A DNA stretch of 64,000 nucleotides from Hominiventricola filiformis (GCF_020686965.1 NZ_JAJEPS010000010.1:1-64000), one strand, 5' to 3'; shown: positions 23,762 to 33,700, numbered from the stretch's first letter. Numbers and translations: made by a program. Notes: generated by a model not told the origin, from the sequence alone.

Positions 23762-25048
23762 TTATTTCACATTTCTGTGGATGATGTCGTTTCTTCCCGG
23801 TCCATTGGAAATCATAGTAATCGGGAATCCAATCTGTTTCTCAATGAACTCGATGTATTTGCGGCAGTTCTCCGGCAGCTCTTCGTAATTCTTGATACCG
23901 CGGATATCACATTTCCATCCCGGAAGAACCTCGTATACCGGTTTTGCTTTCTCCAGCAGATGAGTGGTCGGGAAATCAGTCGTTACTTTTCCGTCAATAT
24001 CATAACCTACGCATACCGGAATCTCATCCAGATAGCCAAGTACGTCAAGTACGGTAAACGCCACATCAGTAGCACCCTGCAGACGGCATCCGTATTTGGA
24101 AGCCACACAGTCGAACCATCCCATTCTTCTCGGACGTCCGGTAGTTGCACCATACTCTCCGCCGTCTCCGCCGCGTCTTCTGAGCTCGTCTGCTTCCTCA
24201 CCGAAAATCTCGCTGACAAATGCACCTGCTCCTACTGCACTGGAGTATGCCTTACATACAGTGATAACCTGTTTGATCTCATAAGGCGGAATACCTGCTC
24301 CGATGGCACCGTAAGCTGCCAGTGTGGAAGAAGAGGTAACCATCGGGTAAATTCCATGATCCGGATCCTTCAGGGTTCCCAGCTGACCTTCCAGCAGGAT
24401 GTTCTTTCCTTCTTTGATAGCTTCCCACAGATATGCGGATACGTCGCACACATACGGCTCTACCATCTTCTTGTAGCCCATCAGCTCTTCGTAGATATCG
24501 TCCTCTTTGAGGGGTTCTGCATGATACAGATTCTCAAGGAGAACATTTTTCTTCAGAATTACATTAGCAATTCTTTCTCTTAATTCTTTCTCATCGGCAA
24601 ACAGGTCGCTGACCTGGAAACCGATCTTTGCATATTTGTCTGAATAGAACGGTGCGATACCGGATTTGGTAGATCCAAAGGACTTTCCTGCCAGACGCTC
24701 CTCTTCCAGTTTATCAAAAAGAATATGATAAGACATTACCATCTGCGCACGGTCAGATACCAGAATCTTCGGCATCGGCACGCCCTGATCCACAACGCTC
24801 TGAAGCTCTTTGAAAAATACCGGGATATTCAGTGCCACACCGTTTCCGATAATACTGGTCGTATGACCATAAAAAATTCCGGACGGCAGGGTGTGTAATG
24901 CAAACTTTCCATAATCATTGACGATTGTGTGTCCCGCATTGGCTCCTCCCTGGAATCTTACAATAATATCAGACTCCTGGCCGAGCATATCGGTGATCTT
25001 TCCTTTTCCTTCGTCACCCCAGTTTGCTCCTACAACTGCTCTTACCAT
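23762..25048 (-). CDS. purA: adenylosuccinate synthetase
   Basis: The 428-residue enzyme joins IMP and aspartate with GTP in AMP synthesis. The GTP-binding start GANWGDEGKGK, the NAGHT motif and the GGDGGEYGATTGRPRR region are intact. I use the ATG at 25048 (MVRAVVGANWG), nine bases after GGAGG, instead of 25069. A promoter and a leader hairpin lie upstream. Confidence 0.96.
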   Translation of the reverse strand: MVRAVVGANWGDEGKGKITDMLGQESDIIVRFQGGANAGHTIVNDYGKFALHTLPSGIFYGHTTSIIGNGVALNIPVFFKELQSVVDQGVPMPKILVSDRAQMVMSYHILFDKLEEERLAGKSFGSTKSGIAPFYSDKYAKIGFQVSDLFADEKELRERIANVILKKNVLLENLYHAEPLKEDDIYEELMGYKKMVEPYVCDVSAYLWEAIKEGKNILLEGQLGTLKDPDHGIYPMVTSSSTLAAYGAIGAGIPPYEIKQVITVCKAYSSAVGAGAFVSEIFGEEADELRRRGGDGGEYGATTGRPRRMGWFDCVASKYGCRLQGATDVAFTVLDVLGYLDEIPVCVGYDIDGKVTTDFPTTHLLEKAKPVYEVLPGWKCDIRGIKNYEELPENCRKYIEFIEKQIGFPITMISNGPGRNDIIHRNVK

Positions 25049-25097
25049 AGATAACTTCCTCCATTTCACAGGCTCTCTTGCCTGTCCTATATAAACA

Positions 25098-25127
25098 ACT
25101 GCGGTCCCAGGTTATTAAAATTGACCG
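25098..25127 (-). other. purA leader hairpin
   Basis: GTGCGGTC and GACCGCAG form an 8-bp stem in the purA 5' UTR. On the minus strand it is followed by TTGTTTATA. Attenuator-like in shape, without a proper U-run. Confidence 0.4.
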
Positions 25128-25139
25128 CACACACAGCTT

Positions 25140-25168
25140 AGTATATCTTATTAACCTTAATAAGTAAA
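25140..25168 (-). promoter_or_regulatory. promoter of purA
   Basis: TTTACT (25168-25163) and TATACT (25145-25140) are 17 nt apart on the minus strand. Confidence 0.6.
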
Positions 25169-25186
25169 GCACTTATTCCTGTTAAA

Positions 25187-28100
25187 TCAGCCAAAATCAA
25201 ACAGCGAAAGCTGGTTGGATTCTGGCAATCCTTCCAGAAGACCCAGATCCGCCATCAGATCAATCACCGTCTTACTGAGCTTACTTCGCTGACGGAGATC
25301 ATCTTTGGAAAGGAACGGTCCCTGCGCCGCGGCTTCCACGAAGGCATCCGCCGCCTTATCACCCAGTCCGTCAATGGTGGACAGGGAGGGCATGAGTTTT
25401 CCGTCAATGATCTGGAACTCATGGGCATTGGCCCGGTAGACGTCGATCTTCATAAACTCAAAGCCGCGGGCATACATTTCCTGTACACTCTTCATATCCT
25501 TCAGCGTCTCCTGTTCTTTCTGGGATAAGGAATCACTTCTTCTCTTATAATCTGCCATATAGTATTCCAGTCGATCCCGGCCCTGGCACATGATCTCATA
25601 ATTAAATGCATCCGCACGGATACTGAAATATGCCGCATAGTAAGCCAGCGGATAATTGATCTTACACCAGGCGATTCGCCATGCCATCATAACGTAAGCC
25701 GCCGCATGGGCTTTGGGGAACATATACTTGATCTTCTCACAGGACCAGATGTACCAGTCCGGTACGTTGTGGGCAATCATCTCTTCCTTCCATTTCGGCC
25801 AGTTGTCACATTTTCCTTTTGCAACGGTTCCTTTCCGGACAGCCTCCATGATCTTGAAGGACATCTCACTGTCCAGTCCCATACCAATGAGATACGTCAT
25901 AATATCGTCTCGCGTACAGATGGCCGTAGAAATGGTCGCCTTTCCTTCCTGAATCAGCGTCTGGGCATTGCCCAGCCATACGTCCGTTCCATGGGCCAGT
26001 CCGGCAATGCGGACCAGATCGGAAAAATGGGTCGGGTGGGTATCAATCAACATCTGCATGGCAAATTCCGTACCAAACTCCGGAATTCCAAGAGAACCTA
26101 AACGGGTACCCCCGATATCCTCCGGCTTCACGCCCAGGGCTTCCGTACTCTGGAAGAGGGACATAACTTCCGGATCATCCAGCGGGATCGTCTTTGCATC
26201 CACGCCGGTCAAGTCTTCCAGCATACGGATCATCGTCGGATCATCATGTCCCAGAATATCCAGCTTCAACAGGTTATGGTCGATGGAATGGTAATCGAAA
26301 TGAGTCGTTACCGTATCCGTCGTCATATCGTTGGCCGGATGCTGCACCGGAGTAAAGGAATAGATCGTTTCGCCCAAGGGAAGTACAATGATACCTCCCG
26401 GGTGCTGTCCTGTGGTTCGGCGGACACCTGTACATCCCTGCACGATCCGGTCGATCTCACAGTTCCGCTTGCTGGTGCCACGCTCTTCATAGTATTTTTT
26501 TACATAGCCAAATGCCGTCTTATCTGCCAGCGTACCGATGGTTCCTGCACGGAAAGTCTGTCCTGCACCGAAGATAACCTCCGTATATTTGTGCGCCTTG
26601 GACTGGTAATCACCGGAGAAGTTCAGGTCGATATCCGGCTCTTTATTTCCCTTAAATCCAAGGAAGGTCTCGAAGGGAATATCAAATCCCTCTTTTAATA
26701 GCTTATGACCGCACACCGGGCAGTCCTTGTCCGGCATATCGCAGCCCGCCATTCCTGCATAAGCTTTCACATCATCCGAGTCAAAGTCACTATAATGACA
26801 CTGGGGACAGATATAGTGAGGACGCAGCGGATTTACTTCCGTAATTCCCGCCATGGTAGCAACGAACGAGGAACCTACAGATCCACGGGAGCCTACCAGA
26901 TAGCCGTCATCATTGGATTTCCACACCAGCTTCTGGGCAATGATGTACATCACGGCGAATCCATTTCCGATGATGGACTTCAGTTCCCTCTCCAGACGCT
27001 CCGTTACCACTTCCGGCAGATCATCTCCGTAAATCTCGTGGGCTTTGTTGTAACAGATCTCACGCAGCGTCTTGTCTGAATTTGGAATGACCGGCGGGCA
27101 CTTATCCGGACGCACCGGTGACAGATGCTCGCACATATCGGAAATCTTATTTGTGTTGGTGATGACCACCTCTTCTGCCTTCTCCGCACCGAGGAATTCA
27201 AATTCTGCCAGCATCTCCTCCGTAGTACGAAGATATAAAGGCGCCTGCTCATCGGCATCGCTAAAGCCTTTTCCTGCCATGATAATCCGTCGGTATACTT
27301 CATCCTCCGGATCGATAAAATGTACATCACAGGTGGCAACGACCGGCTTTTTAAATTCTTCACCAAGGCGCACGATCTTCCGGACATTTTCCCGGAGATC
27401 TTCCTCCGAGTTTACCGGATTCTTGGAATCCCGCAGCATAAAACCGTTGTTGCCCAGTGGCTGAATCTCCAGGTAATCGTAGAAATTCACGATTCGCGCC
27501 ACTTCCTGGCTGGGCGCTCCTCTAAGAATTGCCTGGTACAGTTCTCCTGCCTCGCAGGCAGAGCCTACGATCAGACCTTCCCGGTATTCATTCAGAAGAC
27601 TCTTGGGAATCCGCGGTCTTCTGGCAAAATATTTAAGATGTGACCAGGATACCAGACGATAAAGATTCACCCTCCCGATGTCATTTTTTGCCAGGATAAT
27701 AACATGGTAAGTCGGAAGCTTTCGGATGGCATCCTCATTGGTTCGTCCCATCTCGTTGACCTGATCGAGATTATAAGCGTCCCTTGCCTTGAACATCTCG
27801 ATAAATTTTACAAAAATCTCCGCCGTGCAGGCCGCATCATCCACCGCACGGTGATGATGGTCAAGAGACACATTCAGTGCCTTGGCTACTGTATCCAGCT
27901 TAAATTTATTAAGGGCCGGAAGAAGAAGTCTTGCCATAGCCACTGTATCTCCTACCGTAAAATCTGTAGGAATATTCATACGGCGACAGTTTTCCTCGAT
28001 AAATCCCACATCGAAAGAAGCATTGTGGGCAATCAGCCCACAGCCTTCACAAAACTTCAGGAAATCCGGTAAAATTTCTTCGATGGCCGGTGCGCCGATG

Positions 28101-29725
28101 ACCATCTCATCACTGATACTGGTCAGTTCTTCGATTTCAAAGGGAATGGGCTCCTTCGGATTGACAAAAGTGCTGAACCGGTCGGTGATCTTTCCATTTT
28201 CCACCTTGACCGCACCGATCTCAATGATCTTATTGTTGACCGCGGAAAGTCCGGTGGTCTCAAGGTCAAATACTACATAGGGATCATCGAGACTTTGCCC
28301 CTTGGAATTTTCTACCAATTCCTTCAGGTCATCCACCAGATAACCTTCCACTCCGTAAATGACCTTAAAGTCTTCATCCTTGGAAATCGTATGGCTAGCC
28401 TCCGTAAATGCCTGCACGCAGCCATGATCCGTAATGGCAAGGGCCGGCATTCCCCATGCTTTGGCACGCTTCAGAAGAACCGATGCATCGGTAACGCCGT
28501 CCATGTCGCTCATCTTCGTATGGCAGTGCAACTCCACACGCTTCTTGTAGGAATAATCCATACGGGAAGTGGTAAAGTCTGCAATCTTCTTAATACCCAC
28601 CACGGAACTGATAGTCAGCTCGTGATCAAACCGGTCCAGCGTCGTCATACCTTTGAGCTTTACAAAACCGCCTGCTGAAATCTTACTCCGCAGTTCTTCC
28701 AGCTGCTCATTTCTGGTAAACATCTTAATATGAATGGTATCTGTAAAATCCGACACTGTCAGGGTGACAATGGTACGTTCTCCACGGATCTCCCGCTCCT
28801 CCATATTGAGGATCTTGCCGCGGACGGTTACCTCTCCCATCTCCTCGACGATCTGCTCCAACGGAATCGGCTCATCCTCAAAATCACGTCCATAAAGCAC
28901 ATCCGGGTTATCACTTCTCCGGATACTGCCGCTGCGGCCTTCTCCGCCGAACCGTCCGCCGCCGAAAGATTTCTTACCTCCAAAGCTGCCTGCATCTTTT
29001 TCGGTTGGTGCACTTCCACCAGCACTGGATGCTGCTCCGGCACTATTTCCCGATGATTTCCCACCGGAAGCGCCTGCTGCCTTTGCCTCTTCCCTGGCTG
29101 CTTTCCGCTCCGCCTTCGCCTCAGCTTTGGCTTCCTTTTCCTTCATAAGACTTTCCGTCAGAAAGCTGATCCGCTGGCGCATCTGCGCCTCGCTCTTCTC
29201 CAGGCTCTTGTGTTCTTTCAGATCGACATAGTTCACATCCACCTTCACCTGAAAGCCACAACGCTCATTAAACACCCGGTCCAGAATCCGTAAAATATCA
29301 TCCACTGCTTCCTTGTCATAGACTTGATCAGAAACCGTCACCCGCATGTTGTGTTCATCCGGAAACTCCACCTTCGCATTTTTCATAATGCTTCTTTTGT
29401 AGGGGCTGTAAGCTTCCAGTTCTGTGAGCACACTGTCCTCATAGAGATCCCATAATTTCTCCGGCGTGTACTGCTCTGACAGCTGGAATTTTTCAAAGAG
29501 ATAGACCTGCGTCTTCCTGGTGCCAAAGACCTGACGCTGAATCTGTTTTGCAATATGAAAAAGCTGATCTTTTGCAATCAGCTTTTTGCTCACAATGTAC
29601 ACTCTGAGCACATCATGCCCAGGGTTTGTTGATACCCTGGTTACCATGACTTGCTCAAAGAGACTATGCAGTTGTCCGTCTACCTGCAGTGTGCGAAACA
29701 CTTCAAAAAACGGTTTTTCATTCAT
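25187..29725 (-). CDS. polC: DNA polymerase III PolC-type alpha subunit
   Basis: The 1512-residue replicative polymerase of low-GC Gram-positives. In order: N-terminal domain (1-175), charged/Gly-Ser linker (about 200-275), OB fold (about 295-385), PHP domain split by the exonuclease (HCHTKMSD at about 400), a DnaQ-type 3'-5' exonuclease (DLETTGL at about 487) and the catalytic palm and fingers. The extreme C-terminus NQLSLFDFG is the sliding-clamp binding motif. The ATG at 29725 overlaps the ispG stop by 8 bases; the longer frame from 29797 lies inside ispG. It is the last gene of thyA-folA-ftsW-ispG-polC. Confidence 0.96.
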   Translation of the reverse strand: MNEKPFFEVFRTLQVDGQLHSLFEQVMVTRVSTNPGHDVLRVYIVSKKLIAKDQLFHIAKQIQRQVFGTRKTQVYLFEKFQLSEQYTPEKLWDLYEDSVLTELEAYSPYKRSIMKNAKVEFPDEHNMRVTVSDQVYDKEAVDDILRILDRVFNERCGFQVKVDVNYVDLKEHKSLEKSEAQMRQRISFLTESLMKEKEAKAEAKAERKAAREEAKAAGASGGKSSGNSAGAASSAGGSAPTEKDAGSFGGKKSFGGGRFGGEGRSGSIRRSDNPDVLYGRDFEDEPIPLEQIVEEMGEVTVRGKILNMEEREIRGERTIVTLTVSDFTDTIHIKMFTRNEQLEELRSKISAGGFVKLKGMTTLDRFDHELTISSVVGIKKIADFTTSRMDYSYKKRVELHCHTKMSDMDGVTDASVLLKRAKAWGMPALAITDHGCVQAFTEASHTISKDEDFKVIYGVEGYLVDDLKELVENSKGQSLDDPYVVFDLETTGLSAVNNKIIEIGAVKVENGKITDRFSTFVNPKEPIPFEIEELTSISDEMVIGAPAIEEILPDFLKFCEGCGLIAHNASFDVGFIEENCRRMNIPTDFTVGDTVAMARLLLPALNKFKLDTVAKALNVSLDHHHRAVDDAACTAEIFVKFIEMFKARDAYNLDQVNEMGRTNEDAIRKLPTYHVIILAKNDIGRVNLYRLVSWSHLKYFARRPRIPKSLLNEYREGLIVGSACEAGELYQAILRGAPSQEVARIVNFYDYLEIQPLGNNGFMLRDSKNPVNSEEDLRENVRKIVRLGEEFKKPVVATCDVHFIDPEDEVYRRIIMAGKGFSDADEQAPLYLRTTEEMLAEFEFLGAEKAEEVVITNTNKISDMCEHLSPVRPDKCPPVIPNSDKTLREICYNKAHEIYGDDLPEVVTERLERELKSIIGNGFAVMYIIAQKLVWKSNDDGYLVGSRGSVGSSFVATMAGITEVNPLRPHYICPQCHYSDFDSDDVKAYAGMAGCDMPDKDCPVCGHKLLKEGFDIPFETFLGFKGNKEPDIDLNFSGDYQSKAHKYTEVIFGAGQTFRAGTIGTLADKTAFGYVKKYYEERGTSKRNCEIDRIVQGCTGVRRTTGQHPGGIIVLPLGETIYSFTPVQHPANDMTTDTVTTHFDYHSIDHNLLKLDILGHDDPTMIRMLEDLTGVDAKTIPLDDPEVMSLFQSTEALGVKPEDIGGTRLGSLGIPEFGTEFAMQMLIDTHPTHFSDLVRIAGLAHGTDVWLGNAQTLIQEGKATISTAICTRDDIMTYLIGMGLDSEMSFKIMEAVRKGTVAKGKCDNWPKWKEEMIAHNVPDWYIWSCEKIKYMFPKAHAAAYVMMAWRIAWCKINYPLAYYAAYFSIRADAFNYEIMCQGRDRLEYYMADYKRRSDSLSQKEQETLKDMKSVQEMYARGFEFMKIDVYRANAHEFQIIDGKLMPSLSTIDGLGDKAADAFVEAAAQGPFLSKDDLRQRSKLSKTVIDLMADLGLLEGLPESNQLSLFDFG

Positions 29726-30773
29726 TCCAGTTCTCCAGTTCTGTACGAAGAGCATCCAGAAGCTGATCCTCCGGAAGCTTCTGAACAATCTCACCATGTT
29801 TGATCAGAAGACCGATGCCGTCGCCGCCTGCAATTCCGATGTCCGCCTCTCTTGCCTCACCAGGTCCGTTCACCACGCAGCCCATAACAGCTACGCGGAT
29901 GTCCAGCGGATAGTTGGCCACCATGGCTTCTACTTTATTTGCCAGACCGATAAGGTCAATCTTGGTTCTTCCGCAGGTCGGGCAGGAAACAACTTCCACA
30001 CCGCCTTTTCTGAGTCCCAGGGTCTTTAAGATCAGACGCGCAGATTTTACTTCCTCTGCCGGATCCCCGGTCAGAGAGACACGGATCGTATCACCGATGC
30101 CCTGATAGAGGATCACGCCAAGGCCGACTGCGGATTTGATATTTCCGGAATACAGTGTGCCTGCCTCTGTAATTCCCACGTGCAGCGGATGATCCGTCTT
30201 CTGAGCAATCAGCTCATGGGCTTTTGCACACATAAGTACATTGGAAGATTTAATACTGATGACCAGATTGTCATATCCCATATCCTCAATGATTTTTACT
30301 TTATCAAGGGCACTCTCCACAATTCCCTCTGCGGTGACGCCGTGGTATTTTTCCACCAGTTCTTTTTCCAGGGAACCGCTGTTCACCCCCACACGAATGG
30401 GAATATTTCTTTCTTTTGCCGTGTCTACAACCGCTTTGATGCGCTCATAGCTTCCGATATTTCCCGGATTGATACGGATCTTGTCTGCGCCGTTTTCCAT
30501 GGCTGCAATGGCCATCTTATAGTCAAAATGAATATCTGCCACCAGCGGAATAGAGATCTGCTTCTTGATCTCTTTTAACGCCAGCGCCGCTTCCATCGTA
30601 GGAACCGTACAGCGAATAATTTCACATCCGGCTGCGGTAAGACGACGAATCTGTGAAACGGTCGCCTCCACATCCTCCGTTCTTGTATTGGTCATGGACT
30701 GGATCAGAATGGGATTTCCCCCACCGATGACCCGATCACCGATTTTTACTACTTTTGTATGATCTCGATACAT
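29718..30773 (-). CDS. ispG: 4-hydroxy-3-methylbut-2-enyl-diphosphate synthase
   Basis: The 351-residue iron-sulfur enzyme of the MEP isoprenoid pathway, reducing MEcPP to HMBPP. The cysteine motifs CPTCGRTKID and GCVVNGPGEA that hold the 4Fe-4S cluster are present, as is the N-terminal GGGNPILIQSMTNT. Standard length. It overlaps polC. Confidence 0.95.
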   Translation of the reverse strand: MYRDHTKVVKIGDRVIGGGNPILIQSMTNTRTEDVEATVSQIRRLTAAGCEIIRCTVPTMEAALALKEIKKQISIPLVADIHFDYKMAIAAMENGADKIRINPGNIGSYERIKAVVDTAKERNIPIRVGVNSGSLEKELVEKYHGVTAEGIVESALDKVKIIEDMGYDNLVISIKSSNVLMCAKAHELIAQKTDHPLHVGITEAGTLYSGNIKSAVGLGVILYQGIGDTIRVSLTGDPAEEVKSARLILKTLGLRKGGVEVVSCPTCGRTKIDLIGLANKVEAMVANYPLDIRVAVMGCVVNGPGEAREADIGIAGGDGIGLLIKHGEIVQKLPEDQLLDALRTELENWNE

Positions 30774-30785
30774 AACATCCTCCTG

Positions 30786-31979
30786 TTATAACCTTGCGTC
30801 CCGGAGCGCATCCAGACGCTTCTTCACACTGTATTTATTCACATTGAGCACCAGACCGATCTCCATGAGCAGAAATACCGTAGCGGTACCTCCGTAACTG
30901 AAGAACGGCAGAGTCACACCGGTCGTCGGGAACAGTCCTGTCACGACCAGCAGATTTAAGATTACCTGCAGCGCAATATGCGAGAAGACTCCGATGGAAA
31001 TCATTCTTCCCAGCAGATCCTCCGCAGTCTGGGAGATAATATAGATCCGGTACAGCAGGTAGATAAACAACAGCACAATCAGTCCTGCGCCGAAAATTCC
31101 CAGCTCTTCACAGATGATTGCAAAAATATAGTCATTATAAGGCTCCGGGATCTTACCCAGCTTCTGGATACTGTTGCCGAGCCCCTTGCCCCACAGTCCG
31201 CCGGAACCGATGGCATAAAGTCCCTGCAGGGACTGATATGCTTTTCCGTCTTCATATTCATAAGGATCCAGCCATGCACGGATACGGGCAAAACGGAAGT
31301 TGATCTCATCCATGGTCGCCGGATCCAGGCTCTGCACATAGTGGATCACCAGTCCTACGAAAATGGCGACGCCGAGCGCACATAAAATAAATTTCCATTG
31401 ATCCGGATGCACTACGTAGATCATGAATACCGCTGTTCCCAGAAGAATGGTCGCCGTACTCATGTTGTCACTGATCTTCCAGAGCATCACTGCGATAATG
31501 CCGCTCGGAATCAGAAGGCGGAACATGGGAATCCAGCCTTTCAGGTGCCGTCCCTTCGCCGCAATCAGCGTTGCCATGAAGACAATCATAATGAGCTTCA
31601 CTGGCTCCGCCACCTGAAACTGCACACCCGCAATTCGAATCCAGCGGGTCGCACCTTTTACCGTGACACCCAGAGGCGTCTTCAGAAGAAAGATCAGTCC
31701 GATACAGGCAATATAACCAATGGTCGCAAACCGGCACCAGAAATGGTAATTGATGGAAGCCACCACCAGCATTGCTATAATTCCAAGCATCGAATAGATG
31801 ATCTGATTTTTCAGAAGATACATGGGATCATTATTGTAAGCCTTGCTCATGCCTGCCGTATAATAGCTGGCACTGTAGATCATGACAAATCCGAACACCA
31901 TGATAAAGATCAGCACTACCAGAAGATTGGTATCCAGCCCGCGTGTCCCCGGCTGGAACAGCCTCTGTCTTTTGGACAT
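30786..31979 (-). CDS. ftsW: FtsW/RodA/SpoVE-family peptidoglycan glycosyltransferase
   Basis: The 397-residue SEDS protein has about ten membrane helices and family motifs GVTVKGATRWI and TGVTLPFFSYGGT. SEDS proteins polymerise lipid II with a partner PBP. I cannot tell division (FtsW), elongation (RodA) or spore (SpoVE) roles apart here. The ATG at 31979 follows the folA stop by one base; the frame from 32000 overlaps folA. Confidence 0.9.
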   Translation of the reverse strand: MSKRQRLFQPGTRGLDTNLLVVLIFIMVFGFVMIYSASYYTAGMSKAYNNDPMYLLKNQIIYSMLGIIAMLVVASINYHFWCRFATIGYIACIGLIFLLKTPLGVTVKGATRWIRIAGVQFQVAEPVKLIMIVFMATLIAAKGRHLKGWIPMFRLLIPSGIIAVMLWKISDNMSTATILLGTAVFMIYVVHPDQWKFILCALGVAIFVGLVIHYVQSLDPATMDEINFRFARIRAWLDPYEYEDGKAYQSLQGLYAIGSGGLWGKGLGNSIQKLGKIPEPYNDYIFAIICEELGIFGAGLIVLLFIYLLYRIYIISQTAEDLLGRMISIGVFSHIALQVILNLLVVTGLFPTTGVTLPFFSYGGTATVFLLMEIGLVLNVNKYSVKKRLDALRDARL

Positions 31980-31980
31980 C

Positions 31981-32475
31981 CTAGGCCTCCCGTCTCTCAT
32001 ATCGGCAGAATCTGAACTCCAGGTCGAAATAAGTCTTCTCCTCGCTCTCGCCAGTCAGCACCCATTCCGGATCCTCTTCCAGATTCGGGAACCATGCATC
32101 TGCATCATAGACATGGTCTGTTCTCGTCACATGGGCCACATCACAGTAGGGCAGAAATGCCTTGTAGATGGAATCTCCACCGATGATATAGACATCTTCG
32201 CTGTTATATTTTTTCAGTTCTTCCAGCACTTCCTCCACACTGTGGCAGACAATCGCACCTTTAACCTTATAATCCGGATTGTGGCTTAATATAATATTGG
32301 TCCGGTTCTTTAACGGCTGTCCGCCCGGAAAGGTATCCAGCGTCTTTCTGCCGAGAACTACGACTTTTCCGCTGGTCTCGGAACGGAAAAATTTCATATC
32401 TTCCGGGATGGTCACCAGAAGTTTTCCCTGATGGCCGATCGCCCAGTTACTGTCCACATTCACTATTAAATTCAT
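31981..32475 (-). CDS. folA: dihydrofolate reductase
   Basis: The 164-residue enzyme regenerates tetrahydrofolate. The family start LIVNVDSNWAIG, the acidic substrate residue in PEDMKFFR, GRKTLDTFP and VYIIGGDSIY are present. It follows thyA by 22 bases, the usual pairing because ThyA makes dihydrofolate. Confidence 0.95.
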   Translation of the reverse strand: MNLIVNVDSNWAIGHQGKLLVTIPEDMKFFRSETSGKVVVLGRKTLDTFPGGQPLKNRTNIILSHNPDYKVKGAIVCHSVEEVLEELKKYNSEDVYIIGGDSIYKAFLPYCDVAHVTRTDHVYDADAWFPNLEEDPEWVLTGESEEKTYFDLEFRFCRYERREA

Positions 32476-32497
32476 GTTGTTCGTCCTCCTGCTTTTC

Positions 32498-33346
32498 CTA
32501 TACAGCGATGGGAATATTTTTAATCTGCGGTCCTGCCTGATAATCCTCCACCAGAAGGTCCGCGGTTGTGAACTGGTAGAAATCCTTTACCTCAGGATTT
32601 AAATGTACCTTCGGAGCCGGATATTCTTCTCTGCCAATCAGTTTTCTGATTGCATCCACATGCCGGTCATAAATATGGGCATCCGCGATGACATGCAGAA
32701 GTTCTCCCGGAACCATGTCGCAGACCTGCGCCACCATCATGAGAAGAATGGCATACTGACACACATTCCAGTTGTTGGCCGCCAGCACGTCCTGGGACCG
32801 CTGGTTTAATACCATGTTGAGCACCAGTTTGTCAGACCCTTTCTCCTCGGTCACATTCCAGGTGGTGCTGTAAGCACAGGGATAAAGATGCATCTCGCTT
32901 AAATCCTCATGGACATAAGTATTGGTAATGATTCTGCGGCTGAAGGGGTTGTTCTTCAGGTCATACAGCACCCGGTCCATCTGATCCATCATGCCTTCTT
33001 TATATTGACTCTTCACACCGATCTGATAGCCGTAGGCTTTTCCGATGGAACCGGTCTCATCTGCCCATTCATCCCAGACATGGCTGTTCAGATCATGGAT
33101 ATTGGCGGATTTCCGCTGATAGATCCACAGAATCTCATCCATACAGCTTTTTAAGGCTGTCTTTCTAAGGGTCAGTGCCGGAAATTCCTTTCTCAGATCA
33201 TACCGGTTCACCACACCGAACCGTTTGATGGTATAGGCGGAGGTTCCGTCCTCCCAGTGGGGGCGCACCTTTTCTCCTTCGGTGCTTGTGCCATTTTCCA
33301 GAATATCACGGCACATATTTTTAAACAGGGTATCTGCGTAACTCAT
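32498..33346 (-). CDS. thyA: thymidylate synthase
   Basis: The 282-residue enzyme converts dUMP to dTMP. NQRSQDVLAANNWN matches the conserved QRS-D-N region, and AHIYDRHVD the C-terminal nucleotide site. The catalytic loop reads LYPCAYSTTWNV: the nucleophile Cys is kept, but the usual following His (PCH) is Ala, as in a diverged subgroup. First gene of the five-gene operon, with a TTGCAG-N16-TATAAT promoter. Confidence 0.92.
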   Translation of the reverse strand: MSYADTLFKNMCRDILENGTSTEGEKVRPHWEDGTSAYTIKRFGVVNRYDLRKEFPALTLRKTALKSCMDEILWIYQRKSANIHDLNSHVWDEWADETGSIGKAYGYQIGVKSQYKEGMMDQMDRVLYDLKNNPFSRRIITNTYVHEDLSEMHLYPCAYSTTWNVTEEKGSDKLVLNMVLNQRSQDVLAANNWNVCQYAILLMMVAQVCDMVPGELLHVIADAHIYDRHVDAIRKLIGREEYPAPKVHLNPEVKDFYQFTTADLLVEDYQAGPQIKNIPIAV

Positions 33347-33385
33347 GAAATATCCTCAATTCTGTTGATTTTGTATTTGTAAGCC

Positions 33386-33413
33386 ATTATAGCTTATCTT
33401 CTTCCACCTGCAA
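33386..33413 (-). promoter_or_regulatory. promoter of thyA-folA-ftsW-ispG-polC
   Basis: TTGCAG (33413-33408) and TATAAT (33391-33386) are 16 nt apart on the minus strand, between mscL and thyA. Confidence 0.65.
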
Positions 33414-33427
33414 GCAGGCGGAACGTT

Positions 33428-33700
33428 TTATTTGTCGAGTTCGGAAGTACAGAAGGGACAGCGGATGGCTCTGATATCGATCTCGGACAGGCAGAAGGGA
33501 CAGGTCTTTTTCGTCGGTTCTGCCGGAGTCTCTTCCTTCTCCGGTTTCTTTGTCATTTTATCCTGTACAGTGTTAATGGCTTTGACCATGCAGAACACAA
33601 CAAATGCCGTGAACGCACTGCCGATGATAACACCAACTGCCAGATCAATAACATTTCCTCTGGAAATAAATTTCTTAAACTCATTGAAAAAGTTTTTCAT
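33428..33700 (-). CDS. mscL: MscL-related protein with internal deletion
   Basis: The 90-residue product begins as a normal large-conductance mechanosensitive channel (MKNFFNEFKKFISRGNVIDL, then AVGVIIGSAFTA, residues 1-32). It then jumps directly to the end of the second membrane helix (FVVFCMVKAINTV), followed by the cytoplasmic tail with a CPFC...CPFC zinc-ribbon. The rest of TM1, the periplasmic loop and most of TM2, roughly 55-60 residues, are missing in frame. Full-length relatives have about 140-150 residues. A pentameric pore of the usual kind cannot form. The ATG at 33700 follows AAGGGG; the frame to 33778 is in the neighbour gene. I infer a natural in-frame deletion. Confidence 0.8.
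   Translation of the reverse strand: MKNFFNEFKKFISRGNVIDLAVGVIIGSAFTAFVVFCMVKAINTVQDKMTKKPEKEETPAEPTKKTCPFCLSEIDIRAIRCPFCTSELDK

Noticed and set aside
22762..24583. Long plus-strand ORFs opposite the PHP, HAD and purA genes (up to 357 residues)
   Set aside because: Antisense shadows of well-supported genes; composition rich in Ser/Cys/His and without ribosome sites.
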